Source: Chloranthus sessilifolius
Lineage: Eukaryota > Streptophyta > Magnoliopsida > Chloranthales > Chloranthaceae
Assembly: GCA_021018995.1 (NCBI GenBank)
Contig: CM037591.1
Span: 5,276,001-5,340,000 of the forward strand
Length of the DNA stretch: 64,000 bases
Direction of reading: 5' to 3'
Both the position numbers and the translations under genes were made by a program. The stretch's first letter is position 1. The number at the start of each line of letters is the position of its first letter. Below, one piece after another: positions 11,618 through 23,196 of this stretch. Below the pieces are notes generated by a model. The model saw only the letters and a list, made by a program, of their open reading frames with translations. It did no database searches and was not told where the DNA came from.

Positions 11618-13339
11618 ACAAATAAAATAATACTTATATTCTATTTTATTATATTTAATTTAAAAATATAACTAAGAATTTAATACTAGTTAAAAGCACA
11701 GATCTCAATAACCCATTTTGTTTTTCAATCTGTTCTTTCTTGTTAATTGTCAATTAGTTTCTCTGGTATTATTTTATTTTATTTTGATGGGTGAGTTGGG
11801 TTTTAACATACTATTATTATATAACATCTCAACTTCTATGTTTCAACATTTAACATTTCAACTTGAGCGTTTAGATGGGATCATAGCTTTTAAATGAATG
11901 GAGCTTATAAATCCACAACTCTTGTATTTTGATTTCAACAAGTTTGAAATTATTTCTTCTCAGATATGATATAATGGTAATAAAAAAATAAAAGTTTTAG
12001 GTACAATCTATTCTCTTATTTGTTTAAAGAAAAAATTTGGATACGCATTTCTGATTTTTCTTGGTAGAATGGTTATCTCATGCCTATTATCGTTTGTTTG
12101 TCTTTCTTTTTTTATGTTTTGATTAGCTGATTATAATAAGGGTGAGTGTTAGCTAATGACATTTACTCTAGGACAAGGCTTATACACAACTTCTGAGCAT
12201 ATTGGGTTGGTAACACTGGCTTCTGGAACTGATTCTTGTCGTCAAAAGTTAAAGAAAATTCTGCATGAATCAATTTTAAGTGAAATCATGTTGAAATCCA
12301 GAAGAGGCAAAAACCCAATTCCAGATTCCTCGTTTGCAGGAAATCAATTTTAATTCAAATAAGCTCCAATGAAATGTTAACAAACAGGGCCTAAATCATG
12401 GGTAAATTTTTTTTACAGAAAATGGATCTAGAAATGCACACACAACCAAATCAAAATCCAAAATACAGAGGTTTTTCAGCAAATAATTAACCATCCCTAA
12501 TCGATCAGCATATCAACTAATCTTTCGTTCTAAAACTGATATCAAATACTAAAAAAATTTCAAAAAATAAAAATAAAAAAACTAGAAATGAGAGATTTCG
12601 TTGTTATTTATTTACTTTTACCTCCCAAAATTTAATTGCTAACTCTAATAACATGCTACATTTTCTTTTTCTTCAACAATAAAGTTATTTATTTACTTTT
12701 ACCTGCCAAAATTTAATTGCTATTTATGTTGATTCTTAGCCTTACATGGGGGAGAAGACTCCTGCAGTTACTTCTTGTAGGCCACACACAAAAACGAGCT
12801 TGTGCATATTGCCTAATACTAATATTTGTTTTTGGCAAGCCTCCCCGTCAAATTGTAAATATGGATGCCTAATGTGTAGAGCTTGTTCATGCATGCAAAC
12901 TCTATATTTCCCAAGTTTTCTTCATATTCGTGTTAGTGAGATTTCATGTTCTTGTTTAGCGTATAATTGGGAATGATTTTTTATTTATTTTATTTATTTT
13001 TCACTTGGATGCTCACGTGATATTCCAGGTCATCGAGAGAAAACGGAAACTCCGACAGTGAATTGGTATTAAGGCTCACCACTCTCCATCTCCTGATTTA
13101 GTAGGTACTTCTGAATTTGACTTTGTTGCACCATCAACAGGAGGGTGCATGGGTGGGGAGGGGGCAAGGGTCTGTTATTTGACCTCTACTCCATCATATT
13201 TGTAAGCTTATGCAAAGCACCTCTCATTCTCTTGATCTTCTGGGAGATGTGGTTATGGGTTTATTATCTGTAATGAGTTGGGTACGATATTAGTTGTAGC
13301 CCTTGTTCTTTAACTGATATCATCTTTGTCGAATTGTGT
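11618..13339. other. intergenic, no gene seen
   Basis: Includes a short direct repeat (TTATTTATTTACTTTTACCT at about 12605 and 12687) and a hAT-like terminus word CAAACAGGGCCTAA at 12383. No supported coding sequence. Confidence 0.45.
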
Positions 13340-13685
13340 GCAGGAAGCTATGAGATATGCTATTAAGATGTGCGCAGGAAGCTATGAGATATGCTATTGA
13401 GATGAAGATTGATAGTGTTGAAGCGTCATCTGATTCTATAAATGCAGTTAATTTGATGCGTGGAGAAGCATCATGGAAGCATATCTATCTTTGATTCTAT
13501 AAATGCAGTTAATTTGATACGTAGAGAAGCATCATGGAAGCATATCTATCTTAGGGAGATGGAAGACTTGGGTGAGAGTTTCAATAAAATCACAGTGGGT
13601 CATTGTAGCAGAGATTCTAATGTATAAGCTGATTTTCTTTTAAAACTAGGCATTGTACAAACGATGAATATTTGATGGAATTATG
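13340..13685 (+). pseudogene. LINE RNase H-like fragment with two tandem duplications
   Basis: Plus-strand reading gives EAMRYAIEMKIDSVEASSDS, INAVNLMRGEASWKHIYL, REMEDLGESFNKITVGHCSR and then DSNV, a stop, and ADFLLKLG. This matches the C-terminal part of the LINE RNase H domain. Two short direct duplications interrupt it: GCAGGAAGCTATGAGATATG at about 13342 and 13375, and TTCTATAAATGCAGTTAATT at about 13434 and 13493. Confidence 0.65.
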
Positions 13686-13916
13686 CCTACCGAGATGACC
13701 TTATTTCTGTTTTGTGAGTACGGTTTGCAAATATGACTTGCCAAGAAAATTATTGATGTGATTTTTACTACCGGCTGCCTATTGACGCTAACTTTTGTAC
13801 AGAGAGATGTCATTTCGAAAAAATTTAAAATGTTATTTACTTATATATAGCACCATCATGATGCTCTTTGGATACACTAGAGAAGTCACCACTCTATACT
13901 GGCACGCACACCATTC

Positions 13917-15082
13917 TCACTCTTTCAGATAATCAGTGTGAACTTTTCCCTCCATTTTCCTATCCAAAGTGTGTCTAATGTAATCTATGTACTTAATTCT
14001 TTTGTACTTTCTATACCCATATTTTTCTACCATCTGATCCACTAGCCCAATTTCTGCATCCTGATCTGGCATCTCAAATGTTGCTAGAGATATTCTCGCC
14101 TTCGTTACATTCGTGATGGCCCCGTGCTTAATGCTTTTTTATCTGCCATTACTCCAAGCCTACAAGACCGAAAAATGGATACATTGCAACATTCATTCAT
14201 TCTAACATTCTACATACTTGGATTCAAAAGATAATCTATTTTCAAAATAAAAGTTAACGGAATTTCCTATGGAAGGCTAGAAAATTTCGACTAGTTAAAA
14301 TATGAAAAACTAGTTGGTTCTTGTTTACAACTGTCATTCAAGAAGAAAGAGATTTAACGGAGTTCCAATACCTCGATGACATCTCCAATGCTCACAACTT
14401 GAGCATTTGGAATTGGTTTTACAAGAACCCAACTGCCATTGTATTGGATCTGGAGGGCAGTGATGTCCTTGTCTTGCAGAAGTATGGTTATAGAAGTACT
14501 GTCTGAATGTGGGCCCACACCCAGAACTAGATCAGGCCTGCAACATGTTGGGTAGTAATTCCTTCGCATTTCTTGAATCATCTCCCCATGTAGTCTTAGC
14601 AGACCCTCTTTATCTATGCTCATCATTATGGATAAATTGGTGAGAAGCTCCATCGCTACCCTATTTACTTCTATTGAGTACACTTCAACTGCCTCCCTAC
14701 CAAAAGATGACAATAAAAATAAAATAAAATTAGAATACCAACTTAGGAGTTAAATGTTGAAGCATTTATGAACAAGCTCTATTTTTCGTTCAAACATGGT
14801 AAATAACTCTGAATTTGTTTTAAGGGAATTAAGAAACATACACAAACTCTGGTGCTTCAATTGGCCAATAATTTAGTTTCCTAGATTTAGTGGGGAGTCA
14901 TAATAATAATAAGTCACCCCAGTCTAGTTTTTGCTCTTCTGAGGTGACATAGGCTTGCCCATATCCTTGAAGATCGTTAGATGCCATGGAGCATTTCTTT
15001 TTCTCTTCTAATGGAAGCTCGAAAAAGGGTACAACAATCTTCATTTTCTTCAAGGTCTCCTCTGTAATCCCATGATTTACTA
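13917..15082 (-). pseudogene. 2-oxoglutarate/Fe(II) oxygenase pseudogene (SRG1-like)
   Basis: Three of the usual four exons are present. Exon 2 (15082 to about 14845) starts IVNHGITEETLKKMK and reads KLDWGDLLLL, followed by a TGA in a TTA/ATA-rich expansion. Exon 3 (14696-14372) has EVYSIEVNRVAMELL, NYYPTCCRPDLVLG and GPHSDSTSITILLQD, which includes the HxD iron ligands. Exon 4 (14159-13917) starts AWSNGR, has a stop where the family has Tyr, and continues KSIKHGAITNVTKARISLAT to the natural-looking end GKVHTDYLKE. The distal ligand His (K-H-G) and RxS (ARISL) are kept. The first exon, bearing the N-terminal DIOX_N start, is not found upstream. The family hydroxylates or desaturates small molecules such as flavonoids, alkaloids and hormones; this copy cannot encode a full enzyme. 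Confidence 0.85.
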
Positions 15083-16589
15083 TCTGCAAAAGGGTTTCAC
15101 TCTGGTTCAACTAATTATGGGAAATTAGATACATTTGCAGGCTGAAGCTTGTTGACATTGTTAGAATATTTGTTGAGCTTAAATATATGTGACAGGTGGG
15201 TGTTGACAAAGCATAAGTGCACTAACATACTTGGAATCAAATGATTAAGTTGAGAGATTGACTCTGGTCATCGACATCAATCGATAACACCCTCATCAGC
15301 ATACTTTTATGTCGCGTGGTGTCAAATGGTGTATATTTTTTTACCAATCCAATTCATCCAAGTGGCGGGAAATCTTATAAGCTGAACTCAGTCCAAAAAA
15401 ATGCCCATCAAAGTCTCCATACCGTGCAATCCTAGCACTTCAAAATAGATTCCCTAAGTTAGGGATAAATAATAGTTCATATTAAGGTGCCTGGATCAAA
15501 TGGTTCAAGTCTGATGGGCACACTTTATAGGCTGACATCAGTCTTTTTAATGTTCCGCCACTTTGAAATCTTGATGTTGTAAAAGATGTGCACCGTGTGG
15601 AATAAAAATTGTGTTGGTGCACCATGTTGTCAAAGATGTGCACCATATGATAAATGAGTTTTATTTATTGATGTAACTAATAAACTCAATTCTTATAGGG
15701 GTCCAGTTTTTCAATAGCAAATGACTTTGTAGGACTTCAATATACTCTGTAGATAAAAATCAGCTGCATAGGACTTCAGTTTACTCTACAGCTAGATGCC
15801 CAGTTACTTGCCTATGATTGACTGTCACATTAAGCACGAAGAAGCATGGCAATGGAGGAATTTAGTTAGGTTTTTACTGCGATTTACTTCTAACTTCTAA
15901 GAATACAATACTGGATGTTCCAGAAATTTTAATGGTTAATTAGTGATTAATTCTGTGATCAATCAATGATAAGATAACATTTTGTCTTTAGCATAAGGTA
16001 GACAGCCTGTAAACCTCGAGTCAATAACTTTCTTGGCATGTCATATCTACGGACTACGAATATGCATAATCTAATACCAAAATTATGGGAATTTTTTGCG
16101 AAGAAAATGATGATAGATAAACGGAAAGGTAAGAGTTTTTGCTGTTTGTTTCTGAAAGGTCTATTTTGTTCTCTGACAATTGAATTGTCTGCCTGTTCTA
16201 TATTTCTATCGGATAGTTGATTAGTTCTTATTTAGAGTAATATCCTTGGTAACTGTATATACGTCTATAGTCAATGAGAAATTACCCCAAACTGTAATTA
16301 TCTACCTTTTCAAGTGGTTCTTTTAAATGAGAGTGATTTACAGTAAGAGGGGTTGGCAACACTCAAAGACAACCAACACTTTCATCTATATTAAATGGGG
16401 TTTTATGTGAATATATATTGATTATACACCTAGATATGCATAACTTATTTATGATATTCATTTGAGGGTACAAAGAATCCATGGGTTATTGGGCATTGAG
16501 GGAATCAAGGAATGCTTTAGTTAAATAATATTTGGAATCATGTCCAAAATACAAGGTTATTCCTATTTTTTTTTTGTCAAGAATTCGAG
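15083..16589. other. intergenic upstream of the 2OG pseudogene
   Basis: The missing first exon of the 2OG gene was looked for on the minus strand and not found. Only short repeats such as AAAGATGTGCACC(A/G) (15583, 15631) are seen. Confidence 0.45.
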
Positions 16590-17085
16590 ATCTACAGGTT
16601 GTCTAGGTTCGGGGTGGTGGAAAAGTGTCCATAGGCTAGGTTGAGTTTCGAGGAGGGTATCTGCTTTACACCTGTTGTAGGAGACATGTGGTTTTGAAAA
16701 GACATGGGGGGAAAGGGTTGTACTCATTGGGAGATTTTTCCAAATTTTTAATCTTGCCAGAAACAAAAATGCTAAATTGATGGAGGTGAATCGGGTGATT
16801 GAGGTGAGAGATGGATCTCATAATCAGGATTAGTGGAATATCCTCCTTCGAAGGAATGTAAAGAAGGATGTGGAGAGTGAGAGAGAGAGAGAGAGGTGCT
16901 TGAACTTTTAGAGGTACTTAGTATAGCTTGGATGGCACGAGGCATGATAAAAGAGTGTGGTGTTGGGATAAATCTGGTAAGATCACGGTTAAATCATTCT
17001 ATAAAATTCTCTCTAACAGTCAAGCCACTTCGAAGGAAAATAAAATTCTCTCTAACAGTCATGTCCTTGTTTCCATGTAGAAGCT
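16590..17085 (+). pseudogene. LINE ORF2 distal fragment
   Basis: Broken plus-strand frames give IFNLARNKNAKLMEVNRVIE and later WDKSGKITVKSFYKILSN, the WxxxGxFTVKSxY signature upstream of the zinc-binding end of plant LINE ORF2. A GA tract near 16878-16895 and a duplicated AAAATTCTCTCTAACAGTCA interrupt it. Confidence 0.5.
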
Positions 17086-17834
17086 TTAGTTCAGAAAATA
17101 AAATTAAAAAATAAAAGAAAAAGGAAAAAAATTACACATCTGATCAACAACAGAAGCTACGTGAAGGACATTGTAAGAATCACAAAGAGACAAATAATGT
17201 TACTACATGTATGAAAAAAGAATACTAAGTTGCATAAGTAGGTTTCCCATTGAAACATGTAGCATGATTAAGTACAAATTTACACCCGCAAATGAAAATA
17301 AAAACTCTAATCTAGTTAAACAAGACATTACATGAAAAGTTAAATAGAAAACCTGCAAGAAAATAATTTCAAAGTAACTTACTATAAGAAATTACTATGA
17401 CCAACCAAAAGAGGTCTTGAGCAATACAATTATGGTAAATACTGTCATTTTTTGTCATTTTCATGAGCAAATTTCCAACCGTGCTAATCATTTAGTAGTG
17501 CCGAAAATGGTATGCAAACAACAGACTGGCTAGCTCGGAAGCTACAGTTTGCTTCCTAACAATTTGGACTATAATTACCGATTGTAATATACCTTAGGCA
17601 TGCTTCTTTACGGGGGAAGAAACAATTCCAATAATTGCATCACTAAAATAAACGTGTAGGAATTCATGATGATTTATGACCTAAAAATTGAGAAAGTGGC
17701 TGAAGTGCGGGAAATTAATTTATAGGAATGCTTGATTGCTTTGGTGAAAAAGTGATTGAATTGGATAGTTAAAAGATGCTTACTAGAATGATTTTTGATA
17801 ATGAAAAAATTGATAATGATTCCATAGAGGAAAT

Positions 17835-17839
<5 letters not shown>

Positions 17840-17870
<31 letters not shown>
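17840..17870. repeat. (GA)n microsatellite
   Basis: An uninterrupted GA run of about 30 bases inside an otherwise anonymous AT-rich region. Confidence 0.9.
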
Positions 17871-17873
<3 letters not shown>

Positions 17874-18534
17874 GATCAATCTAGCAAATATTGAGTTTAC
17901 TTTGCAGCATCATGGTTTCTCCAAGCTGATATATGTGCCTCCAGTGCATTTAGCTATCCGATAATCTAATTCTACCACCAAATGCTTTAAAAAAAATTCA
18001 ATAAGCACATCAAATCCCTAAAAAGGGAAAAATCCTAATAAACTCACTCAAATCATGCACAAAATCAGGAAAAATGAAGAAGAAACATTAATTTGATCTC
18101 AGGAATTGATCAAATCGATTGATCTGAAGCAGAAAATAAGGAAATTACTAACCCTAACTTTGGTAGATTCAATCCTCCAATGATCATTAATTTAAAGCTA
18201 CAAAATCAGGGAGATAAGGTATGCTCAAATCGCAGATCAAATAGCAACAGATCAAATAGCTACAAAAAAAACTAAAAAAACTAAAAAAATAAAGAAAAAG
18301 TCTAGAATTGAGATAAAAAAGCAACATATCTGTGCCTTGTTGATGTGTAATCGCCAAAAAATTGGTGTAGGTGTGCTCAAATCGCAGCAAATCTGAACCT
18401 TGTTGAAGTATAAAATTGCAGGCAGAAGATGATCGAGAACGCTAAATCCACCCACCATACGACAAAAACCCCTAATTCCATGGCACTCGAGTCGTGGAAG
18501 AGGGAAACAAAAGGGATAGGTATGGGCGCTCGAT

Positions 18535-18710
18535 TTCGATCGTCTCAAACCTGATCGATTAAGCTCAAACCGATTTGGATCTTCCAAAACCCAATAGATT
18601 CAGCTCAAATTGATTTCGATTTCAAAGCGTAGCTCAAACCGATTTCGATTTTCTCAAACCCAATCGATTCAGCTCAAATGGATTTCAATCGTCTCAAACC
18701 CTAGCTTTCC
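18535..18710. repeat. degenerate tandem repeat (CTCAAACCGATTTCGAT type)
   Basis: Units such as CTCAAACCGATTTCGATTTT and AACCCAATCGATTCAGCTCA recur about every 50 bases. No gene is visible around it. Confidence 0.6.
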
Positions 18711-19000
18711 ATCCTCTCATGACCCAACCATCGTCACAAACCGATGATTTTCATTTTGTTTAGTCTTTGGATTACATTGGCAATAAATATATTTTCCATG
18801 AGTGTTTGCCCGATATTGGTGCATGAGGGTTGCCTTGCTGATCCTTTAAAGACAGCTTGAGGCCGTTTCTATTGCTTTTGATAGACTTTTAAAGACCGTT
18901 TTCTATGTGGTGTCTAATGATTCACCCACGGACGCATAGAGTAAAACTTATCGAGACGGCTTTTAAACAGGCCGTTTTGATATATCATTATACATTGGGA

Positions 19001-19300
19001 ACAGTCAAAGCCGTTTCCAATAATAGCAATAGAGACAGCTTTTAAACAGGCCGTTTCCAATAATAGCAATAGAGACAGCTTTTAAACAGGCCGTTTCCAA
19101 TAATAGCAATAGAGACAGCTTTTAAACAGGCCGTTTCCAATAATAGCAATAGAGACAGCTTTTAAACAGGCCGTTTCTAATAACCTCATTATTACAAGCC
19201 GTCTGGATATATCATTATACATTGGGAAACAGTAGCAATAGAGACGGCTTTTAAACAAGCCGTTTCCAATAACCTCATTATTAGGGATGACATTTAAAGC
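19001..19300. repeat. 40-bp tandem repeat (GCCGTTTCCAATAATAG type)
   Basis: The 40-bp unit containing GAGACAGCTTTTAAACAGGC and CGTTTCCAATAATAGCAATA repeats with exact spacing from about 19031 to 19180 (AGAGACAGCT at 19031, 19071, 19111 and 19151). Diverged units continue to 19300 and begin at 18955. Such GCCGTTT/AAACGGC subterminal repeats occur in some plant DNA transposons; no termini were identified. Confidence 0.85.
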
Positions 19301-19396
19301 CGTCTCTAATATCGGAACCCAAAAGTCCTTTGCCTTGATAACACACTAGGTTGATCTTATTGCAAGGTATATATATAACACATGAAAAGAACTTAG

Positions 19397-19790
19397 GGTA
19401 CCTCTGTTCGCACCCATGTGTTTACCAAGAGCGCCCACATCGAAAACCCATTGATTGGGTCAGATCAGATGATGAAGATCATGTAGCACCTATCAGACAA
19501 TCTGTTTTTTATTCCACATAACACAAATTCCCAAAATATGGCTCTATAATCATGTTTGAACATGATGTATTGTACCATATGATTCAAGGGACATTTTTTG
19601 GGGATCTATGACACATGGGATAAAAACTGATAGGTGCGATATAATCTAAAGATCTTTTGTGTGGAAGATATGGGTGAAATAAGATCTTCATCATCTGATC
19701 CGACCCAATCAATGGGTTTTAAAGGGTTTCTAATATGGGTGCTTACAGTAAATGTGTGGTCGCGAACAAAGGTACCCAAGAATTTATTCT
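19397..19790. mobile_element. foldback MITE family B, copy at 19.4 kb (full hairpin)
   Basis: The two arms pair almost end to end. AGGGTACCTCTGTTCGCACC at the left faces GCGAACAAAGGTACCC at the right, CCCATTGATTGGGTCAGATC faces GATCCGACCCAATCAATGGG, and GATGATGAAGATCAT faces AGATCTTCATCATC. Confidence 0.85.
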
Positions 19791-20123
19791 TTTCCTACTA
19801 GGAGTGCAACCAGAGGAGCAAGTGAAGAGAGTATAGGTTACAACACCCACACCCAACCCAGTTGGTTCTTAATGGGGTACTTGGTGGAGAATAGAATCTA
19901 AATAGTATATGCCCCGGCACTAGGGGCGAAGGATATGCCCCAGATTGGCCGTAACTTAAGCGGGCTTTCATATGCCCGGCACTATCCCTAACCTATGCAG
20001 GTTGGGGCGGGCTTGGGTTCGGATTCGAGCTTTATTGGTATTTTTCTAATTTTTGTTAAAAAAATAGAGAGAGATGTTTCAATGAAGAAAAAGAAAATCT
20101 TAAGACCTCTATTTATAAATAGA

Positions 20124-20458
20124 GTCCCGGGACTATGCGCCCGGGTGTAAAAAAATCTCTACATTCACTGTCAGTTGGCTATCACATGGTATCCATCATG
20201 AGGATTAGGTGTCACCATAACTTAGGCAAGGTCAATTCGATCCCATTCCAAAACCAATGTAGCAAATTTTTTGGGCGTTAATTTATCTTTGACCCATCAA
20301 ACGGAGGGGGGAAATTTTTTTTAAATTAATTTTAAAAAAAAACTCACATGCCACATGACTGATCAACCAAAAACGGGAGTTGTTTTGTATGCCACGTGGC
20401 ATGTGATCTAGCGACCAGGCACACCAGTCATCTTGTGCGCCCGGGCGCATACTCTCCC
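20124..20458. mobile_element. MITE family A, copy 2
   Basis: Starts GTCCCGGGACTATGCGCCCG and ends GCGCCCGGGCGCATACTCTC, an inverted pair. The interior has TTTGACCCATCAAACGGAGG and CACGTGGCATGTGATCTAGC. Confidence 0.78.
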
Positions 20459-20562
20459 TTGCCGTATAAATATTCAAATTATCAAAATATCTTTACAACT
20501 ATCCATTTGATAAATCTAATGTCAATATTTAGTGCTACTTTGATAATTTGATTGTAAATAGT

Positions 20563-20565
<3 letters not shown>

Positions 20566-20624
<59 letters not shown>
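20566..20624. repeat. (AT)n microsatellite
   Basis: An uninterrupted AT/TA run of about 58 bases. Confidence 0.95.
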
Positions 20625-20631
<7 letters not shown>

Positions 20632-20814
20632 GAGATGCACTGGCCTGGCTGAGCATATGGGCTTTAACCTCATAAGCCTTTACCCGTTCAAACAAACAAC
20701 GGACTCTTGGTTTCGAGGCCCTAGCCCTGCTGTCTTACCCCATTTTGAAGCCCTAGCCTTAATATTTTAAGGCCATGTCAAGTGGGATGATGGACTAGCC
20801 CAGCCTTAGTTAGA

Positions 20815-21105
20815 ACCAAGGTATCAAAAATCGGCCAATACCGATACATATCGGTTTTCGGCCAATACCGATACATATCGGTTTTCGGCCAAACCAATAT
20901 GTATCGATATCTCATATTGGTATTGCCGATACGTCTCTGTTTCAACCGAGAGTTTGTATTTTTTCAATTGACCGATACATATCGGTATAGGCCGATTCGT
21001 ACCGGCCTTGGGCTTATCGGTATCGGCCGATTCGTATCGGCTTTGGGCTAACCGATACCTGAGACCGATTCCAATTTTAATACCTAATACCTTGGTTTGA
21101 ACCCA
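20815..21105. mobile_element. CCGATA-rich foldback element
   Basis: AACCAAGGTATCAAAAATCG at the left faces ATACCTTGGTTTGAACCC at the right. The body repeats CCGATACATATCGGTTTTCG and related words on both strands, including an exact local repeat near 20837 and 20865. Confidence 0.65.
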
Positions 21106-21253
21106 ACTACCCTATAAAAATAATTTGCTAAAAAAGCAGGTGCCTGGAGACTGCTCGAAGGTAAGGCCACCAGCTGTAGTCATTCACACTTAGCCCCAAC
21201 AAACATAACCAAAATTGATTGGTTTAATAAAATCACTAACATTATAATCTATA

Positions 21254-21752
21254 AAAGGGTACCTCTGTGTGCAACCAGAGATTCCTTCTTTGCAATCAAA
21301 GTTTCTGCTTTGGATCAGATGATGGGGATCATTATTCATCCCAATCTTTTCCGAAATAGATCTGAGACCATGGGTTGACTTCGTTTTGCCAATAATGATA
21401 TCTTATAAAAATAGTGAAGTATTTAATGTGTTATTCAAATCCCATCTTACCCTTAGCCAATTAGGTAATCGGTCCTTTTTTTTCGTTAGGTTTTAGCCTG
21501 AAATTCCGAAATGGGGTCTATATTAATAAGAAAAAAGTTTATAATAACTCTCAAGAACAGCAACGTGTGTCACGAGGAATCAAGATCTTATCGTTTGATA
21601 GGTACCTCATGATTTCAAGATTTATTGTGTGAAAGATTGGGACGAAAAAGATCTCCATCGTCTAATTTAAGGCAGTCCACAATTTTTTATAGTAAAAACA
21701 CATGTTTTCACAAGAAAAATGGGTGCAAATAACATCACCCTTTCTATAATAC
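21254..21752. mobile_element. foldback MITE family B, copy at 21.3 kb
   Basis: Begins AAAGGGTACCTCTGTGTGCA and ends GTGCAAATAACATCACCCTT. The arms contain CAGATGATGGGGATCATTAT and GATCTCCATCGTCTAA in inverted order, with a loop of unrelated sequence. Confidence 0.75.
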
Positions 21753-22107
21753 GTGACATTATTTTATTTTTCAAAAATTATTTATGGATTAAAGTTTTTT
21801 TTTTTTTACACGATATAAGTTTAAAGTTTTTATTCTCTATATATTTTTAGTAAACTACTTTAATGGTTGAATTAGTGGTTTGTGACACAGGTTCAAACTT
21901 TCTTTTATATAAAGTTTTCCTTTTAATTAATTTTATTAGAGCATATATATCCTACCTGAGTGCATTTAAAAACACAATATTAGAGCCTCTTGGGGAAAAT
22001 TTTTTTCCATAAATTAGTCCCCAAATATGGTAGCATAAAAATCTCCAAAAATAATTGTGGGAGAAATCTCTCCTACAATTAGTTCAAAAATAATTGCAAA
22101 TAGCTCT

Positions 22108-22280
22108 TAGGGTGCCGTTATTTGCACCTGTTTTTATGTGAAGAAAAACACACATTTCCACCATTAAAACTGTTGACAGCCATGACCCAGATGATGGAGA
22201 TCATTTCGTTCTAATCTTTCACTCAATAGATCTTCAAATCATGGTTCACCTATTAGACGGCTAGAGCTTCAGGTCGTTTC
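22108..22280. mobile_element. foldback MITE family B, left arm only
   Basis: TAGGGTGCCGTTATTTGCAC is followed by GATGATGGAGATCATTTCGT and ATCTTCAAATCATGGTTCAC. The facing arm is not found before the MULE. Confidence 0.6.
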
Positions 22281-22425
22281 ATCAGTAATATAATTTTTAT
22301 TTTCTTTTTCTTTTAAACTTATATATAACTCAGGAGCCTATGCAGGTCAGGGGCCTATATCCGCCGCCCCACTTGACACCCCCTAGGGTCATCCCTAATG
22401 GGTTCAATCCATGATTAAAAAAAAA

Positions 22426-22536
22426 GGGAAATTTGCACTTTCGGCCCTATATGTTTGCGTATTTGCAGAAACGGCCCTATAGTTTCAATCCTTGCATAAA
22501 TGGCCAGCTCCAAGCCTAGCCGGGTGCACGTCAGAT
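22426..22536 (+). repeat. left terminal inverted repeat of the MULE
   Basis: This repeat pairs with 30522-30632 in reverse complement. Positions 22426-22488 match without mismatch; beyond that the match is interrupted but still recognisable. Confidence 0.92.
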
Positions 22537-22741
22537 ATCTATATATATGCTTCTCTATGCAAGCATTGAATCTAGAATTTTTGTACCATCTTTTAACAAT
22601 TTTTATCTCTCTTGGAAAGCGATTTCGAGATTCCACTAAAGGTCGTATAACATAGAGAATACAACAGGCTAGGTAAGATATCGAGTACAATATCTTTTAA
22701 GTTATTGTTTTCCAAATTTCTCGCAACATCGTAGGAAGTCC

Positions 22742-22974
22742 AAGATATCTTAAGATATCGGTCGATAACTTAAGATATCGACCGATATCTTAAGATATCG
22801 GTCGATATCTTAAGATATCGACCGATATCTTAAGTTATCGGTCGATATCTTAAGTTATCGGCCGATATCTTAAGTTATCGCCCGATATCTTAAGATGTCG
22901 GCCGATAACTTAAGATCTCGGTCGATATCTTAAGATATCGACCGACATCTTAAGTTATCGTCCGATAACTTAAG
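22742..22974. repeat. minisatellite array 1 of the MULE (20-bp unit, left subterminal)
   Basis: About 11-12 copies of a 20-bp unit such as TATCGGTCGATATCTTAAGA lie between the left TIR and the transposase start. The unit has two dyad centres, CGGTCG/CGACCG and TTAA, spaced 10 bases apart. Confidence 0.95.
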
Positions 22975-23196
22975 AGGTTTTTTTTTTTGTTTTTGGATTA
23001 TGGTTTACGTTAAAAGTCCATCCATCGGCTATATATCTTAGGATATCGAGCGATAACCTATGATTGACAAAAACTCTAAAGTTTTCATTCCTTTAATTTT
23101 TTTAATAATATTTTAAACAATTGTAGCGCTAAGTCAAGTATAACTCTTTATAAACAACTAATTTTAATTTTAATTTTGTAAATATTGTAGGTTGAA

